From Prochlorococcus marinus (GTDB taxonomy: Bacteria > Cyanobacteriota > Cyanobacteriia > PCC-6307 > Cyanobiaceae), in NCBI RefSeq assembly GCF_001180245.1, contig NZ_CVSV01000040.1, forward strand, positions 1-35,856: a stretch of 35,856 bases of DNA, written 5' to 3'. A model generated the notes under the pieces. That model was not told where the DNA came from. It saw only the letters and a program-made list of their open reading frames with translations, and did no database searches. Each line of letters opens with the position of its first letter. Positions within the stretch are counted from its first letter, which is position 1. Both the position numbers and the translations under genes were made by a program. Shown in pieces: positions 17,131-26,429 of the stretch.

Positions 17131-17865
17131 GAATTGATTATTTTCTTTTATTATTCTCTTACTTTGTGGGAATTTTTTGTAGTTTTCTCTTGAAATTAAG
17201 TCACTTCTTCTCTCCAATGTTCTTTCAAAACTTTTTCTTCTTCTCCATGATTTAATCTCTTCATGATTACCGCTCACTAGAATATCTGGCACTTTCATAT
17301 CTCTAAAAGTTAACGGCCTAGTATATTGAGGATATTCTAATAAAGAAGAATTATGACTCTCATCGACTAAGGAGTCTGGATCACCAAGAGTTCCTGGTAA
17401 TAATCTAGTCAAACCGTTAATTATAGATACAGCGGGTATTTCACCTCCAGAAAGTACATAATCGCCTATCGATATCTCTTCATCAGCTAAACATCTAATC
17501 CTTTCATCAAAACCTTCATATTGACCACAAATAATTATTATTTGATCCAAAGTGGACCATCTCGCAAGATCCTTTTGCTTTAAGACTTTACCCTGTGGGG
17601 TCATCAGCAAAGTTTTACTTTTTGGTAATTTTCTAATTGATTCATATGCCTTATAAATAGGTTCAGGTTTTAATACCATACCTGCTCCTCCTCCGTAAGG
17701 CTTATCATCTACTTGTCTGTAAGAACCTTCTCCATATTCTCTTAAATCATGTAAATTTACATCGATCAAATTCTTATCTAGAGCTTTTGTTATGACCCCT
17801 AAATTATTTATTAATTCAAAAGCTTTAGGGAACAACGTAATTACATCAAAATTAAAATCACTCAT
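16645..17865 (-). CDS. trmD: Continuous TrmD-IspF reading frame: tRNA m1G37 methyltransferase + MECDP synthase
   Basis: A single 406-codon frame covers two enzymes. Residues 1-245 are TrmD, which methylates G37 of tRNAs to prevent frameshifting; its knotted SAM site shows [11 protein letters not shown] and [11 protein letters not shown] (132-142). Residues 246-406 are IspF, the non-mevalonate isoprenoid enzyme making MECDP; metal ligands are in GYDIH (Asp255, His257) and DVLSH, with GPEGREEGI near the end. No stop separates them and there is almost no linker. An ATG at codon 246 (17130) could serve as a separate IspF start. The gene starts directly after the era stop (TAGATG) and overlaps the next gene by four bases. 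Both domains have full length. Confidence 0.93.
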   Translation of the reverse strand: MSDFNFDVITLFPKAFELINNLGVITKALDKNLIDVNLHDLREYGEGSYRQVDDKPYGGGAGMVLKPEPIYKAYESIRKLPKSKTLLMTPQGKVLKQKDLARWSTLDQIIIICGQYEGFDERIRCLADEEISIGDYVLSGGEIPAVSIINGLTRLLPGTLGDPDSLVDESHNSSLLEYPQYTRPLTFRDMKVPDILVSGNHEEIKSWRRRKSFERTLERRSDLISRENYKKFPQSKRIIKENNQFMKFRIGNGYDIHRLVEDRDLIIGGVKLHHPENLGLDGHSDADVLSHSIMDALLGALSLGDIGKYFPPSDEKWKNADSLFLLSKVIDLIRHDGWEINNVDSVLVAERPKIMPHIKLMKKNISEILNIDENLIGIKATTNEKLGPEGREEGISCHSIVLLEKK

Positions 17866-18777
17866 CTAGAAATCTTCCTCAAAACCAAACTCAATTAACC
17901 TTGATTCTTTTTTTCTCCAATTTGGAACAACTTTCACAAACAACTCTAGGTGAACTGGACCATCAATTAATTTTGACATATTTGATCTTGCTGACTGACC
18001 AATCATTTTTAACATTGAACCTTTCTTTCCAATAAGAATGCCTTTTTGAGTTGATCTTTCAACAATAATAGTAGCCAAAATGGCTGTAAAAACTTTGCCA
18101 TTTTTTCTTTTCATTTCCTCTCTCTTTTCTATCTTTACTGCGACACTATGAGGGACCTCTTCTCTTGTATTTTTCAATACCTGTTCTCTTACTAAATCAG
18201 ATAATAAGTTATCTAATGGTTGGTCACAAATCGTCTCTTCGCCATAAAGTTTTGGTCCCTCTGGAAGAAAATTAAGTGCCATATCGACTATTTCAGAACA
18301 TCCCTCTCCTTGAGAAGCACTTACAATTTGAAAGTTTCTATTAATTCCAAAAAATCTTCTATATTGGTCTAACCGTAAATTCCTAAATTCTTTAATAACC
18401 AAATCCCACTTATTTAATGCCACAATAAACTCAGTTTTATTTGCTATTAGAAAGTTCAAAATATATTCATCACCTCTACCAGGTTCTTCACTTGAATCGA
18501 TTACAAAAATCACTAAATCAACTCCATTAATTGCAGATTTTGCGTTTTTTACTAATATCTCTCCAAGTCGATGATGAGGTTTATGAACACCTGGCGTATC
18601 AACAAAAATTATTTGGCCATTGTCTGTAGTAAGTATTCCTTTTAATTTATTTCTGGTAGTTTGCGCTATTGGAGAGGTAATTGTTATTTTTTCTCCAATC
18701 AATTTATTTATTAAAGTAGATTTACCGACATTTGGTCTTCCTAGTAAAGTTACGAACCCAGATCTATAATTGGCCAA
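17866..18777 (-). CDS. era: GTPase Era
   Basis: A 303-residue GTPase that binds 16S rRNA near its 3' end and assists 30S assembly. The G domain has GRPNVGKS (13-20), the TTRNK switch region, DTPGVHKPHH and NKWD. The C-terminal KH domain contains ILIGKKGSMLKMIGQSAR. Start is TTG at 18777, immediately before the conserved RSGFVTLLGRPN. It is the first gene of the trmD-ispF, TIGR03792, larB run and abuts trmD with no gap. It is divergent from the gene at 18816 with a 38-base gap. Confidence 0.97.
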   Translation of the reverse strand: MANYRSGFVTLLGRPNVGKSTLINKLIGEKITITSPIAQTTRNKLKGILTTDNGQIIFVDTPGVHKPHHRLGEILVKNAKSAINGVDLVIFVIDSSEEPGRGDEYILNFLIANKTEFIVALNKWDLVIKEFRNLRLDQYRRFFGINRNFQIVSASQGEGCSEIVDMALNFLPEGPKLYGEETICDQPLDNLLSDLVREQVLKNTREEVPHSVAVKIEKREEMKRKNGKVFTAILATIIVERSTQKGILIGKKGSMLKMIGQSARSNMSKLIDGPVHLELFVKVVPNWRKKESRLIEFGFEEDF

Positions 18778-18815
18778 AGACTTTTAATGCATCAATAATA
18801 AAATTCTGATCAAAA

Positions 18816-19343
18816 ATGGAAAAAAAAACCATAAATTTAAAAGAAGCTTCATTCGCGCAAGCAATAAACATATCCGCACAATGGTGCAAAGAGTGGGATG
18901 AAGATTTACTCAGCGAAGAGGTTTTAGCAGATAGAATCGCAGAGCTAACTAAAACAAGAAATGGGCTCAGAGGATTTTTTGCATACGCTTTATCAGATAA
19001 GGATTGTTTTTTGTTAGATAAGCTTCCTTATTCACTAATTTATAAACTGAACGAAGGTGGTGATGCTGTAACAGAAATAGTAGTAAAAAATCTAATAATG
19101 AGTTCCGCTCAAATTATAATTCATCGAAGAGATAATAATCATGAATATGAGATAAAATCAGAAAACATTTCAGATAGATGTAAGGTTATTTTAAGACTGC
19201 TAGAAACTAAGTCAGTTGCAAAGTCTGTCAATCAAGTCCTTAGAGACTTAGATGATATGGGCAATAGTTTTGATAATTCAGTAAAGTATGACTCAGAGCA
19301 AAAGGAATTCATAAAACAACAAATTCTTGATATCGCCCAATAA
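18816..19343 (+). CDS. Conserved-type cyanobacterial protein, unknown function (175 aa)
   Basis: A soluble 175-residue protein starting at ATG 18816, without signal peptide or membrane segment. It begins with a helical WCKEWDEDLLSEEVLADRIAEL region, has a central RNGLRGFFAYALSD and strand-rich LPYSLIYKLNEGGDAVTEIVVKN, and ends in helices. It resembles a family of cyanobacterial hypotheticals that I cannot name. It lies alone on plus between two minus-strand operons, and its stop falls next to a hairpin that can terminate it as well as the opposite gene. Function unknown. Confidence 0.8.
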   Translation: MEKKTINLKEASFAQAINISAQWCKEWDEDLLSEEVLADRIAELTKTRNGLRGFFAYALSDKDCFLLDKLPYSLIYKLNEGGDAVTEIVVKNLIMSSAQIIIHRRDNNHEYEIKSENISDRCKVILRLLETKSVAKSVNQVLRDLDDMGNSFDNSVKYDSEQKEFIKQQILDIAQ

Positions 19344-19344
19344 A

Positions 19345-19370
19345 AAAGCGTAGAAACAAATCTACGCTTT
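19345..19370 (-). terminator. Hairpin terminator (mainly for the Bax-inhibitor-1-like gene)
   Basis: A 10-bp perfect stem AAAGCGTAGA / TCTACGCTTT with a six-base loop. On the minus strand it is followed by a run of T, the form of an intrinsic terminator, 24 bases after the 19395 stop. On the plus strand it lies just after the 18816 gene, but the T run there is short, so termination in that direction is weaker. Confidence 0.82.
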
Positions 19371-19394
19371 ACGTTACTTATTTACGTTATGTGT

Positions 19395-20132
19395 TTAATC
19401 TCTTCTTCCACCACCTTGTAGTGCAATCATTAATCTCAATATAAAAACAAAAAGATTTATATAAGTTAGATACATACCTAAAGCTCCAGCAAGGTATTGA
19501 TCATCATTATATCTTCTTGGCATTGTATAGAAATCAACAAAAGACATTGCAACAAATAAGACAGTTCCAAATCCTGCAATTATCAATTCGAGTCCTGAAC
19601 CTCCAAAAACTCCTGGAGCAAAGAATCCTCCAATTAATTGGACAAACATTGCTATAAGCAGACCTATTAATCCAAGACCAACTACTCCACTTAGTGCTTG
19701 ACCAACACTATCACTCATTCTTTGGCCAGTGTAAGAGGCAATAACGAAAGTTATACCAGTTGCCAAGGCAGCTGTTCCAACCGAACCAATACCAATTGTT
19801 CCTATTGCTAATGCAACTATTCCACTTAATGTGAATCCAGTTAACAAACTAAATCCTGTCAACAATGGCAGTGCTTTAGCATTATTTGCATTATTTGCAG
19901 CACTTGTGGCTATAAAAAACAAAATCAATTCTGCAATTAATGCAACTATTGAAAGAGGCTGGAAAAGACCAGGATTTGTTGCTATCAGTGAGACACCAGC
20001 TAAAACTCCTAAAGAAGTTAGAACCATACCTCCACCTACATAAGGTAAAGCTTTTTGAACAACGTTTGGTCCAACAATTGAACTAGTTTGCGCTTCACGA
20101 ATAGCTTGATTGAAATTACTACTTGCTGGCAT
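19395..20132 (-). CDS. Bax inhibitor-1 / YccA-like family membrane protein
   Basis: A 245-residue protein with about seven hydrophobic segments spread over residues 30-240, rich in Gly, Ala, Ile and Leu, with ASYTGQRM between segments and FVDFYTMPRRYNDDQYLAGALGMYLTYINLFVFILRL near the end. This matches the Bax inhibitor-1/UPF0005 family, in which members are calcium-leak or protease-modulating membrane proteins; the role in cyanobacteria is unknown. The charged C-terminal tail ends in GGGRRD. Start ATG. It is the last gene of the ffh-rpsP-phoH group, 73 bases after phoH, and ends in the hairpin at 19345. Confidence 0.9.
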   Translation of the reverse strand: MPASSNFNQAIREAQTSSIVGPNVVQKALPYVGGGMVLTSLGVLAGVSLIATNPGLFQPLSIVALIAELILFFIATSAANNANNAKALPLLTGFSLLTGFTLSGIVALAIGTIGIGSVGTAALATGITFVIASYTGQRMSDSVGQALSGVVGLGLIGLLIAMFVQLIGGFFAPGVFGGSGLELIIAGFGTVLFVAMSFVDFYTMPRRYNDDQYLAGALGMYLTYINLFVFILRLMIALQGGGRRD

Positions 20133-20205
20133 TTTCTTTATTAAATATGATCCTATTCTACTTGATTTTTAAAATTTCAGGGTACGGATCTCCAGAGTTA
20201 TAAAT

Positions 20206-21162
20206 TTATTGATAAGCCTCAATAATTTTCTGAACTAAAGGATGACGAACTACATCTTCAATATTTAAATAACAAAATTTTATACCTTCTGTTTTAGAGA
20301 AAATTCTCGATGCTTCGATGAGGCCGCTTTCCTGATCTTTTTTTAAATCAATTTGTGTAATATCTCCGTTTACAACCATTTTTGATCTCTCTCCTAATCT
20401 GGTCAAAAACATTCTCATTTGAGAGCAAGTAGTATTTTGTGCTTCATCCAAGATAATTAAAGAATTATCTAAAGTTCTTCCTCTCATAAATGCCAAAGGA
20501 GCAACTTCAATTATTCCCTTATCAATTAACGAATTTGTTCTATCAAACCCGAAAATACTATGTAAAGAATCAAATAAGGGTCTTAAATACGGATCTACTT
20601 TTTGTTGCAAATCACCAGGTAAAAATCCCAAACTTTCACCAGCTTCTACAGCTGGTCTGGTTAAAACAATTTTTTCAATTTTTTTCTCGTTCAATAGCCT
20701 TGCCGCGCAAACAGTTGCTAAAAATGTCTTGCCAGTTCCAGCTGGGCCAATTGCGAACGTAAGATCAAAGTTTTCAATTGATTCAACATATTCTTTTTGC
20801 CTTATAGTTCTTGGTCTTAAAAATCTTCCTTCTTTTGAACGTGCAAGAATTTTTTTTCCAAGTTCAGCATGTGAAGACGATTCACCCATATTTAAAGAAC
20901 TTAAAGCCGCTTTAAGATCTACCTCTGGGACTTCTAACCCTTGTTCCCAAATTGGCCTTGTTAGTTCTACTAATGCTGAGGCTCTCTCAATTTTAGATAT
21001 GACACCGTTCATCTCAAGCTGTAAGCCTCTTATAGTTAAAGAAACTCCTGTAAGAGACTCAAATTTTTTTAAGAAAGAATTACCAGGTCCAGATAATGCT
21101 GTAGCGGCATCAGAGCTTGGCAAATCAATTTTGAAGTGACCAGTTTTGGAAACTTCCTTCAT
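20206..21162 (-). CDS. PhoH-like ATPase
   Basis: A 318-residue PhoH-family nucleotide-binding protein. An N-terminal KH-like segment (about 38-68) precedes a P-loop domain: Walker A GPAGTGKT at 139-146, TRPAVEAGESLGFLPGDLQQKVDPYLRPL, and Walker B IILDEAQNTT. PhoH proteins are linked to RNA processing and ribosome maturation, and the neighbours rpsP and ffh fit this. Despite the name, a role in phosphate stress is not shown by the sequence. It follows rpsP by 36 bases. Start ATG. Confidence 0.94.
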   Translation of the reverse strand: MKEVSKTGHFKIDLPSSDAATALSGPGNSFLKKFESLTGVSLTIRGLQLEMNGVISKIERASALVELTRPIWEQGLEVPEVDLKAALSSLNMGESSSHAELGKKILARSKEGRFLRPRTIRQKEYVESIENFDLTFAIGPAGTGKTFLATVCAARLLNEKKIEKIVLTRPAVEAGESLGFLPGDLQQKVDPYLRPLFDSLHSIFGFDRTNSLIDKGIIEVAPLAFMRGRTLDNSLIILDEAQNTTCSQMRMFLTRLGERSKMVVNGDITQIDLKKDQESGLIEASRIFSKTEGIKFCYLNIEDVVRHPLVQKIIEAYQ

Positions 21163-21198
21163 CTAGTTATTGAATAAGAATAAAAATTGATCAAATGA

Positions 21199-21564
21199 TT
21201 AGCTTTGAGCTTCATTACTTTCGTTTTCAGCTTTACTACTATCATTTTCTTCGTCTTTAGTTTTAGCCTTAGCTAGTTTTTCCTTCTCTAACTTTGCTTT
21301 ACCAATTGCAATAGATGGTCTTTCAATTTTTTCTAATAACCCACCCTTTTCTAATAAAGTTCTAACAACATCAGTTGGCTGAGCACCCTGCGTAAGTCTT
21401 GTTCTTAGAGCTTCTGTGTCAAGCCTGGTTTCCTTAGTTCTGGGATTATAAAAACCTAGTTCTTGTAGAGGTCTACCATCTCTTCTGGAAGTACTATTGC
21501 ATGCAACAATTCTGAAACTTGCCTCTTTTTTCTTTCCAAAGCGCTTAAGGCGCAATTTAATCAT
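21199..21564 (-). CDS. rpsP: 30S ribosomal protein S16
   Basis: A 121-residue S16. The core (1-80) has [34 protein letters not shown] and [17 protein letters not shown] Lys/Glu-rich tail (about 85-121) extends it beyond the usual 80-90 residues, as in other picocyanobacteria. It helps assemble the 30S subunit. The gene lies between ffh (54 bases upstream) and phoH. Start ATG with no doubt. Confidence 0.98.
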   Translation of the reverse strand: MIKLRLKRFGKKKEASFRIVACNSTSRRDGRPLQELGFYNPRTKETRLDTEALRTRLTQGAQPTDVVRTLLEKGGLLEKIERPSIAIGKAKLEKEKLAKAKTKDEENDSSKAENESNEAQS

Positions 21565-21618
21565 CGTAAATTAATGCATTTTTAATAATAATATCATTTA
21601 AAGGTAAAAATATATAAA

Positions 21619-23088
21619 CTATAAATCGGCAAAACCTTTTTTCTTTTTATTATTTTTTTGTTTTTTTATTGGTTTATTACCACTCATCCCTCCCATTCCT
21701 GGCATTCCTGGCATTCCTCCCATTCCTGGCATCCCTCCCATTCCTGGCATTCCTGGCATTCCTGGCATTCCTCCCATTCCTGGCATTCCTCCGTTAGACA
21801 TTTGTTTCATAAAACCTCTCATTCTTTGAAAATCAGCTAGTACTTTATCTACATCTTTTGCTTCATAACCGCTACCCTGAGCGATTCTTTGTCTTCTTGA
21901 GGGTTGAGCGGCAAGAACTTCCGGTTTTTGTTTCTCCTCAATAGTCATTGACGAGATCATAGATTCTATTTTCTTAAGTTGATCTTCTCCATCTTTTATC
22001 ATCCCATCATCTATCTTATTCATTCCGGGAATCAATTTGATCAATCCACCAAGTGAACCCATTCTTTTAATTAATCTCATTTGCTTTACAAAATCATTAA
22101 AATCAAAAGTCGCTTCTTGAAGTTTCTTTTGCATCGCTTCTGCATCAGCGAGTTCAACTTCTTTTTGCGCTTTTTCAACAAGTGTCAATACATCGCCCAT
22201 GCCTAAAATTCTGCTAGCCATTCTCTCTGGATGGAATGGTTGCAGTGCCTCTATTTTTTCACCTACACCTATAAATTTGATTGGTTTACCACTTATTTTT
22301 CTTATTGATAAAGCAGCTCCGCCTCTTGAGTCACCATCCAACTTAGTTAATATCGCCCCTGTGATTCCTACTTTTTCATGAAATGACTTTGTTAAGTCTG
22401 CAGCTTCTTGCCCAATCATTGAATCAACAACAAGCAAAACCTCATCAGGATTAGAGACTTCTTTTATTCGAACCATCTCGCTCATCATTAAATCATCAAT
22501 TTGCAGTCTTCCTGCGGTATCAATAATTATCGAATTAAAGTCATTTTCACTAGCAAAATTCAATGCTTCCTTTGCTATTTCTTCCGGTTTGCTATTTTTT
22601 TCTTTAGCTGAAAAAACTTCCAATTCATATTGACTTCCCAATGTTTTAAGCTGCTCTACAGCTGCTGGTCGATAAATATCTGCAGCCACCAAAAGAACTT
22701 TTTTATCTTTTTCCTTTAAATAAAGTCCTAATTTTCCTGTTGCAGTTGTTTTACCCGCTCCCTGAAGTCCAGCCATCAAAATGACTGTAGGACTATTTTC
22801 ATTTTCGTTTAATGGAGAATTTTCATTCCCCATAATGTTAATCAATTCTTTATTTACAACTTCTATAAATTTTTGACCTGGGTTTACACCCCTAACTACT
22901 TCTTCTCCAATAGCTTTATCCTTAACATCTGTTATAAATTCTTTTACTACAGACAAACTAACATCTGCATCAAGGAGTGCTCTTTTTACCTCCTTCAAAG
23001 CATCGTTAATATTATTTTCACTAATTTTCGCTTCGCCTCTTAAACCCTTTACTGCGTCTTCAAAGCGTGACGAGAGTTCATCAAACAT
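21619..23088 (-). CDS. ffh: Signal recognition particle protein Ffh (SRP54)
   Basis: A 489-residue GTPase that binds signal sequences and the SRP RNA and delivers ribosomes to the membrane. It has the N domain (1-90), the G domain with GLQGAGKTT, DTAGR and TKLDGDSRGG, and the methionine-rich M domain (about 300-489). The M domain ends in an unusual run of about 40 residues made almost only of Gly, Met and Pro (GGMPGM repeats) before a Lys-rich tail. Such tails vary in length between strains. Upstream is ftn2 (47 bases), downstream rpsP. The SRP RNA gene is not in the window. Confidence 0.97.
   Translation of the reverse strand: MFDELSSRFEDAVKGLRGEAKISENNINDALKEVKRALLDADVSLSVVKEFITDVKDKAIGEEVVRGVNPGQKFIEVVNKELINIMGNENSPLNENENSPTVILMAGLQGAGKTTATGKLGLYLKEKDKKVLLVAADIYRPAAVEQLKTLGSQYELEVFSAKEKNSKPEEIAKEALNFASENDFNSIIIDTAGRLQIDDLMMSEMVRIKEVSNPDEVLLVVDSMIGQEAADLTKSFHEKVGITGAILTKLDGDSRGGAALSIRKISGKPIKFIGVGEKIEALQPFHPERMASRILGMGDVLTLVEKAQKEVELADAEAMQKKLQEATFDFNDFVKQMRLIKRMGSLGGLIKLIPGMNKIDDGMIKDGEDQLKKIESMISSMTIEEKQKPEVLAAQPSRRQRIAQGSGYEAKDVDKVLADFQRMRGFMKQMSNGGMPGMGGMPGMPGMPGMGGMPGMGGMPGMPGMGGMSGNKPIKKQKNNKKKKGFADL
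21685..21792 (-). repeat. Tandem GGMPGM-coding repeat at the ffh 3' end
   Basis: About 108 bases made of 6- to 9-base units (plus strand CATTCCTGG and CATTCCTCC) coding for Gly-Gly-Met-Pro and Gly-Met-Pro units in the M domain of Ffh. The units are near-identical at DNA level, so copy number can change by slippage without breaking the frame. Confidence 0.85.
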
Positions 23089-23135
23089 TATTAAAAAGTA
23101 GTTTTAATTATTATAGATGATCTTGAAGTTTGTAA

Positions 23136-25241
23136 TTACAAGCCGCTCACGAAATCGACCAATTTCCATGATTTATTTGAAAAACCCAAAATATATTTAA
23201 CTTTAAGGGGATTTAATGATGTTTCATTAACAAATTCTCCAGAATTCTTTAATATTCTCTCTAAGTAATTTAATTCCACTAAAACAACTATTCGAGATGA
23301 AGTTTGCGATTCCAAATCAATCTTACGTATTTGGGAATTTATTTCCTTGTAAATACCTTTCTTGATATCGTTCTGTCTTTCGACGATTGTTCGATCAATA
23401 AGACCTTTACTAACGATGTTAGAAAGATTTATTTCACTCTTCCCTGCTAAATAATTACTTTTACTTAAAAGCCATCCATTAATTAAATTACTTATGTCAT
23501 CCAGAGAAGGTGAAGCTGTATTAAGTTCTTTAAATTCATAGGAAATAATTGAAGTAGATTTCTCAGAAATAGAATTCAATTTGCTTGAAGGATTTTTTTT
23601 TATTTCTTGAATGATATCTATGTCACTAAGCTTTTGATTTTTATCTATGGCAATTAAAGGTTTTTCAGTAGTAGATACGTCCTGAATTGACTTTTTTAAA
23701 TTATTTCTTAAAAATCCAATGCCAATACCAAATGCAAATAAGATCAAAAACGCATAGATATAAATTAAATAAGGCGTACGATCAATAATCTCTTTATCCT
23801 TTAAGAATTCACCAAAATTAAACTTTAATTCAGCAATTTTTTCAATTAAAAAACTATAAAACTGTATTGGTTTTTTCTTAAAAAATTCCTTATTGAAATC
23901 ATTTTCTTTGATCTCAACCTTATCATAATCTAGTTTTATACCACCAGGCCAAGGTAATTTCCTTTCATCAATATTGTCCAATAAATTATCAAAGTCTTCA
24001 GTCGGTTTTGTGGAAGATTCCTTCTCAATCTGTTGGCTCTGAAGATTTGACCTAATTACAATTTTATTTGATTTCTTTTCTAATTTTTCAATAAATTCTT
24101 GAATTTCCCTATCTTCAAACCAAGAATCTAAATCAACCTCTTTTGATTCAATGTCTCTATATCCAACTAAAACATCATTCTCTAACCAATTTTTACAGAA
24201 AATACATATCGCTTCTAACTTATTTCCAGGATAACTATTGAGCCAATCTCGTAAATTTTCATCAGAACTACTCGAAAACCTTGCTGAGGCCTGTTCAATA
24301 TCAGCTAAAAGCAAATCTAGACAACCAACTAGAGGCATTGAATCAAGACCAGATAAATTTAGTTTTTTTAAAATTCTCCTCGCTTCAAATAATTTTTCTG
24401 GCTTTCTTCTAGAGAAACCAATAGCTGTTAAGGATAGAAAAGCTAAAAATCCTGCTTCTAATGATCCTCTTTTTTGTAATTCAAGAAACAAATCAATCTG
24501 TTCTTGCACTGTCAAAAATGGCTTAATTTGTTGAAAAAAAGCTTCAAACTCTTGCTGATTTAAATAATCTTTATATTCAGATTTATTATTACCTTCTAAA
24601 CCACCTCTTTTGATTATTAAATTTTCCAACATACTTAAGCCTTTTTTATGAGACTCTTGATCATTTAGATCCCTACTAAGTAGATCTAGGATTCTGTAAG
24701 GAAGCAAAGCAACCAAGTCTTCTTCAAGTTCTTTTCTTATGTCTCCAAGCTTTCCCATTCTTTGTAGAAGTTGTATTCCTTCATGTAAAAAGTCGGCCGC
24801 GTTTGAATAGGATCTAAGCTGTTGTTCTTGAATTGCGGAATCTCTAGCTGTTAAAGCAGCCAATAATGTTAAATCAGCTTCTCTACTACTCCCTAAAGCT
24901 GGAGTTTGTGGGGGCTGCAATGCTTTTCTCGTGATTTTAAACGCTTCTTTTGGTGAACCCGATTCCCAAAGAAGTATTAATCCCGCTACTTCTCTATTTG
25001 AGGAAAAATCCAATCCAGAATTCCCATTTAATAACAAATTTTCATACTCTCTTCTGCTTTCTGGATCTGTAAGTAGATCGGCAGTAAGGCGGAGCAACTC
25101 AGATCTTTGAGTTAATACTTCATAAGTAAAACCCTCATCAGGTGTTTTATCTAAACGCAATTGAAACGCCCTTAGTATTTCCTCAGAAGTTGCAGAGGGG
25201 CTTACGCCAATTAAACGAAAATGGTCTAAAGGAAGTTCCAA
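23136..25241 (-). CDS. ftn2: Cell division protein Ftn2/ARC6-like (ZipN)
   Basis: A 701-residue protein of the ARC6/Ftn2 family, which anchors FtsZ filaments at the division site in cyanobacteria and plastids. Residues 1-70 form a DnaJ-like domain (MELPLDHFRLIGVSPSATSE) without the HPD motif, as is normal for this family, so it is probably not a Hsp70 partner. A long alpha-helical cytoplasmic region follows. A single membrane segment is at about 491-512 (YIYAFLILFAFGIGIGF), and a C-terminal ARC6-like domain (about 575-701) faces the other side. Start is TTG at 25241. It is divergent from pdhA with a 113-base gap. Confidence 0.93.
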   Translation of the reverse strand: MELPLDHFRLIGVSPSATSEEILRAFQLRLDKTPDEGFTYEVLTQRSELLRLTADLLTDPESRREYENLLLNGNSGLDFSSNREVAGLILLWESGSPKEAFKITRKALQPPQTPALGSSREADLTLLAALTARDSAIQEQQLRSYSNAADFLHEGIQLLQRMGKLGDIRKELEEDLVALLPYRILDLLSRDLNDQESHKKGLSMLENLIIKRGGLEGNNKSEYKDYLNQQEFEAFFQQIKPFLTVQEQIDLFLELQKRGSLEAGFLAFLSLTAIGFSRRKPEKLFEARRILKKLNLSGLDSMPLVGCLDLLLADIEQASARFSSSSDENLRDWLNSYPGNKLEAICIFCKNWLENDVLVGYRDIESKEVDLDSWFEDREIQEFIEKLEKKSNKIVIRSNLQSQQIEKESSTKPTEDFDNLLDNIDERKLPWPGGIKLDYDKVEIKENDFNKEFFKKKPIQFYSFLIEKIAELKFNFGEFLKDKEIIDRTPYLIYIYAFLILFAFGIGIGFLRNNLKKSIQDVSTTEKPLIAIDKNQKLSDIDIIQEIKKNPSSKLNSISEKSTSIISYEFKELNTASPSLDDISNLINGWLLSKSNYLAGKSEINLSNIVSKGLIDRTIVERQNDIKKGIYKEINSQIRKIDLESQTSSRIVVLVELNYLERILKNSGEFVNETSLNPLKVKYILGFSNKSWKLVDFVSGL

Positions 25242-25354
25242 ACAAATATCCTATTGAAAATTCTTAGACAAATTTTATCAAGTTAAAATTTTTTTTCACA
25301 AGGTCTTACAGAGTTATTAAAAAAAATCATGAAAATCGCCCTTAACGGCTTAGA

Positions 25355-26428
25355 ATGTTAACAAATCAAAACTTCGTTAAGGTATTTTTCTTGGAAACAC
25401 ACGTAGAGAGAATCTCAAATCTTCCAGACATAAAAAAGGCCGAATTAGATCGAGAAACTGGATTATTTCTTTATGAAGACATGACGCTTGGTCGTAGGTT
25501 TGAAGATAAGTGTGCAGAAATGTATTACAGAGGAAAAATGTTTGGTTTCGTTCATTTATATAACGGTCAAGAGGCTATAAGTACGGGAGTAATTGGCGCC
25601 ATGAAAAAGAAACATGATTGGTTTTGTAGTACTTATCGCGATCATGTTCATGCACTAAGTGCGGGGGTCCCCTCATTTGAAGTAATGAGTGAACTTTTTG
25701 GTAAAGCTACTGGTTGTAGCAAAGGCCGAGGTGGATCCATGCACTTATTTTCAAAAGAGCATCACTTACTCGGAGGATATGCATTTATTGGAGAGGGAAT
25801 ACCAGTTGCATTAGGGGCAGCCTTTTCAAGTAAATACAAAAAGGAAGTTACTGGTAATAGTAATAGTGATGCAGTAACTGCAGCATTCTTTGGGGATGGG
25901 ACTTGCAATAATGGTCAGTTTTTTGAATGTTTAAATATGGCCCAGTTATGGAAATTACCCATAATTTTTGTTGTTGAAAATAATAAATGGGCTATTGGTA
26001 TGGCTCACGATAGAGCTACTAGTAATCCTGAAATCTGGAGAAAAGCGTCTGCTTTTGGTATGCATGGCGAGGAAGTAGATGGAATGGATGTATTAGCAGT
26101 TAGAGGAGCAGCACAAAGAGCTATTGAGCGCGCTAGAGCAGGAGAAGGTCCCACACTTTTAGAATGTTTGACCTATAGATATAGAGGACATTCTCTCGCA
26201 GATCCAGATGAATTAAGGTCTGAAAAAGAAAAGGAGTTTTGGGGGAAAAGAGATCCTATTAAGAAATTAGCCAAAGAAATTGTTGACGGTAAATTTGCAA
26301 CAGAAGAAGAATTAAAAATTATTGAAAAGAAAATTGATGCAGAGATATCGGAGTCAGTCAAAAATGCTATTGAAGCTCCCGAACCCCCTTCAGAAGAATT
26401 AACCAAATATATTTGGGCAGAAGATTAG
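25355..26428 (+). CDS. pdhA: Pyruvate dehydrogenase E1 component, alpha subunit
   Basis: A 357-residue thiamine-diphosphate enzyme subunit that decarboxylates pyruvate and passes the acetyl group to E2. Clear E1-alpha motifs: [17 protein letters not shown], the [14 protein letters not shown] segment, the TPP-binding [31 protein letters not shown], and the phosphorylation-loop-like [16 protein letters not shown]. The first 12 residues ([12 protein letters not shown]) are not typical; a TTG at 25391 (giving METHVERIS) would start a 345-residue protein closer to family length. The partner Lpd is at the window's right end; E1-beta and E2 are elsewhere. It converges on the sigma factor gene with a one-base gap. 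Confidence 0.95.
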   Translation: MLTNQNFVKVFFLETHVERISNLPDIKKAELDRETGLFLYEDMTLGRRFEDKCAEMYYRGKMFGFVHLYNGQEAISTGVIGAMKKKHDWFCSTYRDHVHALSAGVPSFEVMSELFGKATGCSKGRGGSMHLFSKEHHLLGGYAFIGEGIPVALGAAFSSKYKKEVTGNSNSDAVTAAFFGDGTCNNGQFFECLNMAQLWKLPIIFVVENNKWAIGMAHDRATSNPEIWRKASAFGMHGEEVDGMDVLAVRGAAQRAIERARAGEGPTLLECLTYRYRGHSLADPDELRSEKEKEFWGKRDPIKKLAKEIVDGKFATEEELKIIEKKIDAEISESVKNAIEAPEPPSEELTKYIWAED

Positions 26429-26429
26429 A

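Noticed and set aside
20729..21139. 136-codon plus-strand frame inside phoH
   Set aside because: It is the antisense reading of the PhoH N-terminal half; its sequence has no family features.
21658..21840. Plus-strand frame rich in His-Ser-Trp repeats antisense to ffh
   Set aside because: It is the reverse reading of the Gly-Met-Pro repeat in the Ffh tail; the regularity comes from the coding repeat, and there is no independent start signal.
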